Shown: positions 16,712 through 24,733 of the stretch, one piece after another
How the letters are laid out: each line of letters starts with the position of its first letter
How positions within the stretch are numbered: the stretch's first letter is position 1
NCBI GenBank assembly: GCA_049115715.1
Contig: JAGDZQ010000014.1
Location: 4,461-68,460, forward strand
Reading direction: 5' to 3'
DNA length: 64,000 bases
Origin: JAMZMI01 sp049115715
GTDB taxonomy: Bacteria; Bacteroidota; Bacteroidia; Cytophagales; Cyclobacteriaceae
Made by a program: the position numbers and the translations under genes
The notes under the pieces: generated by a model
Told to the model about the DNA's origin: nothing
Seen by the model: only the letters and a program-made list of their open reading frames with translations
The model's database searches: none

Positions 16712-17154
16712 AAGTTCAAGCTGCAGTTGAGCCAGCCCTTGTCAAATTTAGCTCCGTACTCTTGATAAAAATTAATCGCGGGTTCGTTCCAGTCTAGAAC
16801 TTGCCACATCATTCCGGTGCATTCTGTTTCTTTTGCTATTTCTATCGTTCTGTCAAAAAGTTGTTTACCAACACCAATACCTCTTTTTGTTTCAGTGATG
16901 ATTAAATCCTCAAGGTATAGTCGCTTGCCTTTCCAGGTGGAGTATCGGAAATAGTACATCGACATGCCGATAATTTTCCCCTCTTCCTCAGCTACTATAA
17001 ACCAATAGAAAGGGGTGTCGCCAAATCCATCTTTCTCCATCATTTCGATGGTGTTGGTCACTTCGTCCGGAGCTTTCTCAAAAAGGGCAAGTTCCTTTAT
17101 CAGGTTGTAGGCTGCAGGAATATCTTCTTTTTCTCCGTTTCTGACTGTAATCAT
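16708..17154 (-). CDS. GNAT N-acetyltransferase (diamine/thialysine acetyltransferase-like)
   Basis: 148 residues. The acetyl-CoA loop is R-G-I-G-V-G-K-Q-L-F. The preceding block Y-Y-F-R-Y-S-T-W-K-G-(K/R)-x-L-Y-L-E-D-L is characteristic of the spermidine/spermine and thialysine acetyltransferase branch. Substrate is probably a small amine, but this is inferred. Its ATG shares one base with the serS stop (TAATG), so it is coupled to serS. Confidence 0.85.
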   Translation of the reverse strand: MITVRNGEKEDIPAAYNLIKELALFEKAPDEVTNTIEMMEKDGFGDTPFYWFIVAEEEGKIIGMSMYYFRYSTWKGKRLYLEDLIITETKRGIGVGKQLFDRTIEIAKETECTGMMWQVLDWNEPAINFYQEYGAKFDKGWLNCSLNF

Positions 17155-18437
17155 TATTTTTTGGTTATTGATTTGAAACCTGTATAAGCATGCAAAACCT
17201 CAGGGATGAAGATTTCATTTTCAGTCTGATTGTTTTCAAGAATCGCTGCTAATATCCTAGGTATTGCAAGTGCACTACCATTGAGTGTATTGGCGAGTTC
17301 TTTCTTACCTTCTTTATTTTTAATACGAAGTTTCAGTCTGTTGCTTTGATAAGCTTCGAAATTAGATACAGAGCTTACTTCCAGCCATTTTTTCTGTGCG
17401 GCAGAGTAAACTTCAAAGTCGAATGTCAGTGCTGATGTAAAACCTAAATCACCTCCACATAATCTTAAGATTCGGTATGGTAAGCCAAGTGAAGCTACGA
17501 GCTTTTCGACATGATTCACCATTTCATCCAATGTTTTATAGGAATCATCTGATTTGGTGATCTGCACGATTTCTACTTTGTCGAACTGATGTAGTCTATT
17601 TAATCCTCTTACGTGTGCTCCCCAAGACCCGGCTTCTTTCCTGAAACATGGAGTAAAGCCTACATGCTTGATTGGGAGTTGATCTTCGGTCAAGATTACA
17701 TCTCTGTAAAGATTGGTAATAGGAACCTCTGCTGTTGGGATAAGAAATAGGTTAGTGCCTTCAGCTTGATACATCTGACCTTCTTTGTCGGGAAGCTGCC
17801 CTGTGCCATAGCCAGAGTCTTCATTGATCAGGATGGGTGGTTGCACTTCTTCAAAGCCTGCTTCAATGGCTTGATCAAGGAAATAATTGATCATAGCTCT
17901 TACGAGTCTGGCTCCTTCTCTTTTGTAGACAGGGAAGCCGGCCCCAGTTATCTTATTGCCAAGCTCGAAATCAATGATGTTGTATTCTTCAATGAGATCC
18001 CAGTGTGGTTTTGCTCCTTCATACAGATCTGGGATATTGGCATCAACTGTTTTTATGACTTCATTATCCTCTTCACTTTTGCCTGCAGGTACTGATTCAT
18101 GCGGAATATTAGGGATATTATATAGCTGAGTTTGGAGTTCGCCACTGAGTTTGGTTAACTCTTCACTAAGTTCTTTGGATTTTTGCTTTAGTTCTGCTGT
18201 TTCCTTTTTGGCTATTTCGGCCTCTTCCTTTTTGCCTTCTTTCATCAAGCCGCCGATTTTCTTAGCGATTTGATTGGAAACAGTCAATACTTCATCGAGG
18301 GATTGTTGTACGGACTTTCTCTTTTCGTCAATATCAACTATGTCATTCAATAGTTCGGAACCGTTTTGAATTCCGCGTTTTTTTAGTGCTTCTACGCTTT
18401 TGTCGAATTGTGCTTTGATTGTAGCAACTTGTAGCAT
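17154..18437 (-). CDS. serS: seryl-tRNA synthetase
   Basis: 427 residues, class II synthetase. The N-terminal tRNA-binding coiled coil covers about 30-100 (Lys/Glu-rich heptads). Motif 2 reads F-R-K-E-A-G-S-W-G-A-H-x-R-G-L-x-R-x-H-Q-F and motif 3 reads N-G-S-A-L-A-I-P-R. Normal length and complete. Charges tRNA-Ser, and tRNA-Sec where present, in the cytoplasm. Upstream is a 522-bp gap shared with divergent rho. Confidence 0.98.
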   Translation of the reverse strand: MLQVATIKAQFDKSVEALKKRGIQNGSELLNDIVDIDEKRKSVQQSLDEVLTVSNQIAKKIGGLMKEGKKEEAEIAKKETAELKQKSKELSEELTKLSGELQTQLYNIPNIPHESVPAGKSEEDNEVIKTVDANIPDLYEGAKPHWDLIEEYNIIDFELGNKITGAGFPVYKREGARLVRAMINYFLDQAIEAGFEEVQPPILINEDSGYGTGQLPDKEGQMYQAEGTNLFLIPTAEVPITNLYRDVILTEDQLPIKHVGFTPCFRKEAGSWGAHVRGLNRLHQFDKVEIVQITKSDDSYKTLDEMVNHVEKLVASLGLPYRILRLCGGDLGFTSALTFDFEVYSAAQKKWLEVSSVSNFEAYQSNRLKLRIKNKEGKKELANTLNGSALAIPRILAAILENNQTENEIFIPEVLHAYTGFKSITKK

Positions 18438-18959
18438 TCTCTCTGTTTGTATTTATAAAGTGGACGCAAATTAAGGCCTTCTGGAGAATAAGTGAAAATA
18501 TGTTGGGGAATTGGTGATTATGAAAATACTGAAGCTTATCTCTAGGGCTGTTTTAGGCTTATTGAAGAGTAAGGCATTGAAGATTAATGCTTTTGTTACG
18601 GATGTTTACTCCTGGTGTTTTGTACGAAATTCTTTTCAAAAGAGGATGTTTTCAGTCTTTAGTAATGTGGAAAAGGGTCTGAAAACGAGTGAGGCCGAGC
18701 ATTAGGGATAGGAGCAAGTACCCCGCAGGACGACCTTAGGGAGGCCGAGGAGTACTGCGGATAGCCCGCTCGAATGCCCAAATCACAGTTTATGTGTTTT
18801 TTTTGGGCGATATTTTGTAAATATGCTACTATACGATATCATTGTACTTCAATTCGAGTGACTATCACTAGTATTTCAATCCTTATCTACAATTAGAGGC
18901 AAATCCACCAAGTTTCAACACTGAACGGATTACCAGTTATCCTAAACTACTTTTATTTT
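18438..18959. other. 522-bp gap between serS and rho
   Basis: No convincing coding gene; a 64-codon open frame at 18511-18705 has no recognisable features. The right half holds a GC-richer structured element (18691-18808) and about 150 A/T-rich bases that must contain the rho promoter and leader, where I find no exact TAnnTTTG site. Confidence 0.6.
18691..18808 (+). ncRNA. candidate structured RNA or intergenic repeat element
   Basis: Nested complementary segments: GCATT (18699) with AATGC (18773), GAGC (18712) with GCTC (18768), and CCGCAG (18723) with CTGCGG (18755). The box GGATAG appears twice, on the 5' and 3' sides. Immediately downstream, GCCCAAA/TTTGGGC encloses CACA/TGTG and a T8 run, as in a terminator. 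It is GC-rich compared with its flanks and has no coding sense. It may be a Bacteroidota ncRNA family (flavo-1 is one to test) or a dispersed repeat. The strand is not certain. Confidence 0.45.
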
Positions 18960-20594
18960 ATGTACACCCTAGATGATTTGAGTGTAAGATTACTCTCAGA
19001 ACTAAGAGAAATAGCCGAAGGGCTAGGCGTGAAAAATGCCAAAAAAGCTGCGAAAAAAGACTTAATTTATGGAATTCTTGACGTTCAGGCTACTTTGCCT
19101 GAGAGTGAAGTGAAAAAATTGACTGGCGCACAGGACACTCCGAAAGAGGAGAAAAAAGAGACCCCTAAGCCAGAAAAGAAAGCTCCGGCACGAAAAAAAC
19201 GCCCTGAGAAAAAGACCGAAAAGAAGGAGGAAGCTGCGCCTAAATCTGAGGCGGAGGATTTACTGAAATCGCTGGATATTGAAATCGATGAACCAGCAAA
19301 ACCATCCGATAAAATAGCCGAGGTAGTAGAGTCCGCTTCAAAAGAGGCTAATGATGAAAAGCCTCCAAGACCGGAAAGGTCAGAAAGGCCTGAGCGAAAA
19401 GAGCGACCGGAAGCAGATAACAAGCCAAGGGAAGAGCGTAAAAGCAAGAAGGCTCAGTATAACGAAAACATCAAGGAATTTGATGGGATCATCGAGAATG
19501 AGGGTGTTCTGGAAATCATGCAAGATGGCTATGGTTTTCTAAGATCAAGTGATTATCACTATTTGGCTTCTCCTGATGATATTTATGTGTCTCCTTCGCA
19601 GATTAAGCTTTTTGGCTTAAAGACAGGTGATACAGTAATGGGGCAGATTCGTCCTCCTAAGGATGGCGAGAAGTATTTTGCTTTGCTGAGGGTATCAAGT
19701 GTAAATGGAAAGACGACTGAAGAAATACGGGATCGTGTAGCTTTTGAGTACTTGACTCCTCTTTTTCCTGAAGAAAAACTTAATCTAAGCACTAAGCCGG
19801 ATAATTATTCTACGCGTATTGTAGATCTTTTTGCTCCTATTGGAAAAGGGCAAAGGGGAATGATCGTAGCTCAGCCTAAGACTGGTAAGACGGTTCTTCT
19901 TAAAAATATAGCAAATGCTATCGCTGAAAACCATCCTGAGGTTTATCTCATGATCTTGTTGATCGATGAACGACCTGAGGAGGTAACAGATATGGCGCGT
20001 TCGGTGAAGGCTGAAGTTATCGCGTCTACTTTTGATGAGCAGGCGGATAAGCATGTGAAGGTAGCTAGCATCGTTCTCGAAAAAGCCAAGAGAATGGTTG
20101 AGTGTGGTCATGATGTGGTTATCCTTTTGGATTCGATTACACGCTTGGCTCGTGCTTATAATACTGTGGTGCCATCGTCAGGAAAGATACTTTCTGGAGG
20201 GGTGGATGCAAATGCGCTTCACAAGCCTAAGAGATTCTTTGGTGCTGCAAGAAATGTTGAGAATGGAGGATCACTGACAATTATTGCTACGGCATTGATT
20301 GAGACTGGATCTAAGATGGATGAGGTGATCTTTGAGGAATTCAAAGGTACTGGTAACATGGAGCTGCAGTTGGATAGAAAACTGTCTAACAAGCGTGTTT
20401 ATCCTGCTATCGACGTACCAACATCAGGTACTAGACGCGAGGATTTACTATTGGATCCTGAAATGCTGAAGCGTGTTTGGATTCTGCGTAAGTACATGTC
20501 CGACATGAACAGCAACGAGGCGATGGAATTCCTACTTAGTAAAATGAAAGGAACTCGAAATAATGATGAGTTTCTGATTTCGATGAATGGGTAA
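18960..20594 (+). CDS. rho: transcription termination factor Rho
   Basis: 544 residues, longer than the roughly 420 of E. coli Rho. Rho-N helical domain at about 1-45. A Lys/Glu/Pro-rich, low-complexity insert spans about 50-170. A cold-shock-like RNA-binding domain is at about 178-250 (D-G-Y-G-F-L-R-S). Walker A Q-P-K-T-G-K-T lies near 305, with L-I-D-E-R-P-E-E-V-T-D-M following. The Q-loop and R-loop region S-G-G-V-D-A-N-A-L-H-K-P-K-R-F-F-G-A-A-R is intact. ATP-driven RNA helicase that ends transcription. Long inserts are common in Bacteroidota Rho. Confidence 0.97.
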   Translation: MYTLDDLSVRLLSELREIAEGLGVKNAKKAAKKDLIYGILDVQATLPESEVKKLTGAQDTPKEEKKETPKPEKKAPARKKRPEKKTEKKEEAAPKSEAEDLLKSLDIEIDEPAKPSDKIAEVVESASKEANDEKPPRPERSERPERKERPEADNKPREERKSKKAQYNENIKEFDGIIENEGVLEIMQDGYGFLRSSDYHYLASPDDIYVSPSQIKLFGLKTGDTVMGQIRPPKDGEKYFALLRVSSVNGKTTEEIRDRVAFEYLTPLFPEEKLNLSTKPDNYSTRIVDLFAPIGKGQRGMIVAQPKTGKTVLLKNIANAIAENHPEVYLMILLIDERPEEVTDMARSVKAEVIASTFDEQADKHVKVASIVLEKAKRMVECGHDVVILLDSITRLARAYNTVVPSSGKILSGGVDANALHKPKRFFGAARNVENGGSLTIIATALIETGSKMDEVIFEEFKGTGNMELQLDRKLSNKRVYPAIDVPTSGTRREDLLLDPEMLKRVWILRKYMSDMNSNEAMEFLLSKMKGTRNNDEFLISMNG

Positions 20595-20617
20595 TTCCTT
20601 TAAAATATTTTAGCACT

Positions 20618-20650
20618 AAAAAACCCTGTCAGAAATGTCAGGGTTTTTTT
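20618..20650 (+). terminator. Rho-independent terminator after rho
   Basis: Stem AAAAAACCCTG/CAGGGTTTTTT around a 10-base loop, ending in a T7 run, 24 bases after the rho stop. Confidence 0.9.
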
Positions 20651-20699
20651 GTGGCGTTTCTATTCTGGAGGGTTGTCTGACCCGTAGCTAGATTGTCTT

Positions 20700-21635
20700 C
20701 TAATAATTGACGTGTCGGTCTCTGATCTCCTGATGTACATCGGCAATGGTTACTAAGACACCTGTTTCTTCCACATTGCCAAAGTCAGGATTTCTGGCAG
20801 TGCCAAACATCATCATGGTGGATGAAAGATTCATATAGATATTGATAAGCGGAGGAATCCACTCACCTCTTTCCTTCAGGAGTTTGTGTAAAATCTTAAA
20901 GCCTTCTTTATAGGGGGTGTCTGACTCGAAATTTGCCTTAAATATTTCATCATTAAAGCCTTGATATAGCTCCTGCTTAGGTTCGCAGAGGCTTAGTTTA
21001 TTGGGGAAATAGTGTGCCATGAATGAAAGAAGAATATCACGAGCTTCTTTGTTATAATTCATATACATGGTCACTTTTCCAAAGAAGTATTTCACTTCCG
21101 GATAGCTGATCACGAGCGAACCAAGACCGTCCCAAATATTCATAAGCGCATATAGCCCTTTTCTTGGGTTTTGCGCCGATTGATAATCCGGCTGAACCCA
21201 TGATCTGCCCAGTTCGATTGCGTAGGGCAGGAAGTCTCTTTTCATCGTTTCAGAGAAATCAAAATAATGTGCTGTGGACAATTCATAGGTGCCAGTGTCA
21301 CTGTTTTGAGATTTTGTGCCTGTGATAAAACGATAGCCTCCGATTATTTCTCGATCCTCTGGGTTGTAAATGATTAGTTGTTCGTAGCATCTTTCACAAG
21401 TGTCATATTCGTCTATGTCTACTTCCAGTCCGGTACCTCCGCCAGCATACCTGAAGGATATTTCTCTCAATCTGCCAATTTCCCTCATCGTGTTGGGAGA
21501 GTTGTGATGATTGACGATGTAGATTTTATTGTTAGCCTTATTAGTGTCCTTTATGTAACGCTCGTCGTTCAGCTCGTTTTCAATGAGTTCTCTGTCGATA
21601 GGGGCAATAATGGGCTGTTTGTGATTTGTCTCCAT
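20700..21635 (-). CDS. glsB: GNAT-type N-acyltransferase, GlsB-like (glycine lipid synthesis)
   Basis: 311 residues. The core R-E-I-S-F-R-Y-A-G-G-G-T-G near 55 and G-G-Y-R-F-I-x-G near 105, then E-L-G-R-S-W-V-Q-P, match the hemolysin/OlsB-like N-acyltransferases. Members join a 3-hydroxy fatty acid to an amino acid. In Bacteroides, GlsB together with the O-acyltransferase GlsA makes glycine lipids. A PlsC-like gene lies 7 bases upstream in the same direction, reproducing that pair. The amino-acid substrate (glycine, ornithine or other) cannot be read from the sequence. Confidence 0.8.
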   Translation of the reverse strand: METNHKQPIIAPIDRELIENELNDERYIKDTNKANNKIYIVNHHNSPNTMREIGRLREISFRYAGGGTGLEVDIDEYDTCERCYEQLIIYNPEDREIIGGYRFITGTKSQNSDTGTYELSTAHYFDFSETMKRDFLPYAIELGRSWVQPDYQSAQNPRKGLYALMNIWDGLGSLVISYPEVKYFFGKVTMYMNYNKEARDILLSFMAHYFPNKLSLCEPKQELYQGFNDEIFKANFESDTPYKEGFKILHKLLKERGEWIPPLINIYMNLSSTMMMFGTARNPDFGNVEETGVLVTIADVHQEIRDRHVNY

Positions 21636-21642
21636 GTGGCAG

Positions 21643-22458
21643 TCAAGCCTGATTAAGTTGATAAACTTTTTCTTTTGTCCATTGAGCCCATTCGAGATCA
21701 GACCGATCTGAAGTGAAAATGTCTGATTTTATTGGGTCACCAATCGTTAAATTAATTTTGGAATTCTCCTGTTTAAAAAGCTCATCGGCAAGAAAAAGCA
21801 TTTCAATGTTAAACTTAAGCCCCAAAAACTTCCTAAAGTTAGCTAATCGATAAAAACGATCAGTCAGACGTCCGTTAATGTAAATCGGGACAATGCGCTT
21901 GTTGTATTTTTTTGATTTAGAGACGAAGGTTTTTTTCCATTCTAAATCTTCAATTTTTCCGTTTTGTTTTCTACTCACTAATCCTGCAGGGAAAATGTAA
22001 GTTGCTCCATCGGATGCAAATTGCTCTTCCACTTTCTGAAGTGATGAAGATGCACTTTTGCCAACCTTGTTGACTCCAATAAACTTACTTTCCAGTGTCT
22101 TTATCCCTAGCAGTAGATCATTCACTACAAATTTGATATCTGGTCGCAATTCCTTTAGTATATGGACAATTGCTATGGCGTCAATACCTCCCAAAGGGTG
22201 ATTGCTCACTATTATACAGCTTTCGTCTATTTTCGGCATTTTATCCTCTCCCTTGATTGTCAGCTGGATATTGAACCGATCAATGATCGCTTTACAGAAC
22301 GTAAATGGATCGTCATTTTTATGATCGATCATAAATTGATTGATCTCTTCCTGATGCAAAAGGTTCTCGAGCCAGCGAATCACAAAACGGGGCAGTTTGT
22401 CCGCGAGTTTTTTGTTTTTGCCGCTGATAAGCTTCTTTACATCAACGAATTTTTCCAT
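21643..22458 (-). CDS. glsA: PlsC-like O-acyltransferase, GlsA-like
   Basis: 271 residues. The acyltransferase motif is N-H87-P-L-G-G-I-D93, with His and Asp five residues apart rather than the four of typical PlsC, as also seen in hemolysin-like acyltransferases. Further blocks are I-F-P-A-G-L-V-S-R-K and I-V-P-I-Y-I-N-G-R. Expected to esterify the 3-hydroxyl of an N-acyl amino acid made by the adjacent GlsB-like enzyme, at the inner membrane. First gene of the pair. Confidence 0.8.
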   Translation of the reverse strand: MEKFVDVKKLISGKNKKLADKLPRFVIRWLENLLHQEEINQFMIDHKNDDPFTFCKAIIDRFNIQLTIKGEDKMPKIDESCIIVSNHPLGGIDAIAIVHILKELRPDIKFVVNDLLLGIKTLESKFIGVNKVGKSASSSLQKVEEQFASDGATYIFPAGLVSRKQNGKIEDLEWKKTFVSKSKKYNKRIVPIYINGRLTDRFYRLANFRKFLGLKFNIEMLFLADELFKQENSKINLTIGDPIKSDIFTSDRSDLEWAQWTKEKVYQLNQA

Positions 22459-22719
22459 TAAGATCAGAGAGGTCTGGTTATGATAACTGCAATGATAATT
22501 TCATTTTATGCTTTCGCCAAAAATCAGAAACTAACAAGTGTGAAATGTTTTGGGAGGATAAAAATGAAAAGCAATGTGTGGTTGGTTTTCGATTGAATTC
22601 GACATTATTGGTGCCTGCTTATTTGGACTTAAACCCATATGAAAAACCAATCATCACATAATGGAGTTCCTTCCCGAGCTTGTTTCGTTTAAAATTCCTA
22701 CAACCAAAAAATCATAAAA

Positions 22720-23826
22720 ATGAGCCAATCTAAAAATCTAAAACTGCCACTAATCGTGGTGTTGTCATTATTTGTTTCTGTGGCCGCATTCTCACAAAAT
22801 ATTAAAACGCCAAGACCAAGTCCGATGGCTACTTTGACCCAGAAGATAGGGTTGACGGATGTTTCTGTTACTTATTCTAGGCCTTCTGTAGTCCGAGGGA
22901 ACAATGATCGAAAAGGACAGATATGGGGGAATCAGGTTCCTTACGGTCTGGCGCCAAATGGGTTTGGGAATAAGAAGCCAATGCCGTGGAGAGCAGGTGC
23001 AAATGAAAATACAGTCATTACTTTTTCTACTGATGTGCAGGTAGAGGGAAAAGACATTGCAGCTGGTAGCTATGGGCTACATATGATTCCAGAGGAGAGA
23101 GGAAAGGTTACTGTTATCTTTTCTGAAAACATTTCTTCTTGGGGGAGTTTTTGGTACGAAGAGGGTGAGGATGTGCTTCGTGTAGAGGTCGAAATGAATG
23201 ATTCTCCTTTTACAAATGTGCTGACCTACGATTTTACTTCATTTGGGAATATGGAAGGAACGCTTTCATTGACTTGGGATGATAAAGAAATTTCATTCAA
23301 AATTGCTAGTGGTCAGGAAGTGGTACTGCAAAGCTTTAGGGATGAGTTGAGAGGTCTCTCAGGTTTCGAGTGGCAGGGAACTTTGTCAGCGTCTAGGTAT
23401 TGCTTTCAAAATAATATTAATCATGATGAGGCCATCGGATGGGCGGATGCTTCTATTGCCAACACTAAAAATGCTCAAAACCTAGCCGTGAAGGCAGGGC
23501 TTCAGATTCAGAAAGGAGATAAAGTCGAGGGGATAAAAACAGCTGATGAAGCTTCAAAGCTGGCGAACCTTGCGCAACTAAACTTCCTGGGATATCAAAT
23601 GATGGGAGTACAGGAGTATGATAAAGCGATAGAATACTTTAAGCTCAATATCAAGAAAAACCCCGAAGACGCCAATTCTCATGATAGCTTAGGAGAGGCT
23701 TACATGGCTAAGAAGGATAACAAGAACGCGATTAAGGAATTCAAAAAATGTCTCTCCATGAATCCTCCGCAGTTTGTGAAGGATAATTCTATTAAGAACT
23801 TGAAGACGCTAGGAGTGGAGATGTAG
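22720..23826 (+). CDS. DUF2911 protein with C-terminal TPR repeats
   Basis: 368 residues. Signal peptide at 1-25 ending A-F-S-Q. The DUF2911 domain spans about 30-175 (R-P-S-P-x-A, V-T-Y-S-R-P-S-V-x-G, W-R-A-G-A-N-E-N-T). Two to three TPR units cover about 285-365, including Y-D-K-A-I-E-Y-F-K-L-N-I. Exported, function unknown; the family is frequent in Bacteroidota. Single gene flanked by a 261-bp gap, in which I recognise no standard promoter, and a strong terminator. Confidence 0.85.
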   Translation: MSQSKNLKLPLIVVLSLFVSVAAFSQNIKTPRPSPMATLTQKIGLTDVSVTYSRPSVVRGNNDRKGQIWGNQVPYGLAPNGFGNKKPMPWRAGANENTVITFSTDVQVEGKDIAAGSYGLHMIPEERGKVTVIFSENISSWGSFWYEEGEDVLRVEVEMNDSPFTNVLTYDFTSFGNMEGTLSLTWDDKEISFKIASGQEVVLQSFRDELRGLSGFEWQGTLSASRYCFQNNINHDEAIGWADASIANTKNAQNLAVKAGLQIQKGDKVEGIKTADEASKLANLAQLNFLGYQMMGVQEYDKAIEYFKLNIKKNPEDANSHDSLGEAYMAKKDNKNAIKEFKKCLSMNPPQFVKDNSIKNLKTLGVEM

Positions 23827-23843
23827 CAAAGAAAAATATGCGG

Positions 23844-23878
23844 AGCTACTCATTCCTATTGGCGTGAGTAGCTTTTTT
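23844..23878. terminator. terminator between the DUF2911 gene and rfbD
   Basis: Perfect 9-bp stem AGCTACTCA/TGAGTAGCT with a 12-base loop followed by T6, between convergent genes. Confidence 0.88.
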
Positions 23879-23881
23879 GTT

Positions 23882-24733
23882 TTATTGAGATAATTGTTTG
23901 ATGCATTCCTTTAAACTCTCTCTCCAATAGGGGATTTCGATGCTGAAAGCTTCTTTGAACTTTGATTTGTCCATGACGCTATATGCGGGTCTTGCAGCTG
24001 GTGTTGGGTACTGTCCTGTTGGAATAGGATTTACCTTCGTACTGGCACTTCCATATTCAAATGTGGCCTTTGTGAAATCGTACCAGGAAGCAACTCCTTC
24101 GTTGCTATAGTGATATACTCCAAATGATTCTGACCCTTCTTTAATTATTTGCTCAACAGCCAATGCCAAATCTTTAGCATATGTAGGAGTTCCAATTTGA
24201 TCTGCTATGATATTAAGCTCATCTTTCGTTTCAGATAGCTTAAGCATCGTTTTTACGAAGTTGTTACCAAAAGTAGAATAGAGCCACGAAGTACGAATGA
24301 TAATGTGTTCGTTAAGAATAGCTGATATTTTGAGCTCTCCTTCGAGCTTAGATTCACCATAATAATTAATAGGGGAGGTAGACTGATCTTCTTTGAGTGG
24401 TGAAGAGGCGCTTCCATCGAATACAAAATCTGTAGAAATCTGAATTAGGGTTGCTCCAACTTCTTTACACCCTAAAGCCAAATTTTCACTACCGATAGCA
24501 TTGATTTTGTAGGCGAGTTCTTTTTCTGACTCAGCTTTATCAACAGCAGTATAAGCAGCGCAGTTGATGCAGTAATTTGGGATATGTTTTTTGAAAAACT
24601 CGGTGACCTGATTTTTATCTGTAATGTCGAGTTCTTTATAGTCTGTAAAGATGAATTCCCAATTCGATGTTTTGGCGATTTCCCGGAACTCACTTCCAAG
24701 CTGGCCATTTGATCCTGTTATTAGTATTTTCAT
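23882..24733 (-). CDS. rfbD: dTDP-4-dehydrorhamnose reductase
   Basis: 283 residues, extended SDR fold. N-terminal I-T-G-S-N-G-Q-L-G-S nucleotide motif, S-T-D-F-V-F-D-G, and catalytic Y-Y-G-E-S-K (Tyr-x3-Lys). Makes dTDP-L-rhamnose for surface polysaccharide. The usual rfbA/B/C genes are not beside it. Its ATG follows directly on the stop of the upstream oxidoreductase gene (TAAATG), so the two are one transcript. Confidence 0.92.
   Translation of the reverse strand: MKILITGSNGQLGSEFREIAKTSNWEFIFTDYKELDITDKNQVTEFFKKHIPNYCINCAAYTAVDKAESEKELAYKINAIGSENLALGCKEVGATLIQISTDFVFDGSASSPLKEDQSTSPINYYGESKLEGELKISAILNEHIIIRTSWLYSTFGNNFVKTMLKLSETKDELNIIADQIGTPTYAKDLALAVEQIIKEGSESFGVYHYSNEGVASWYDFTKATFEYGSASTKVNPIPTGQYPTPAARPAYSVMDKSKFKEAFSIEIPYWRESLKECIKQLSQ

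Noticed and set aside
18511..18705. 64-codon open frame between serS and rho
   Set aside because: No family features, unclear start, and its end runs into the structured element; composition is not protein-like enough to call a gene.
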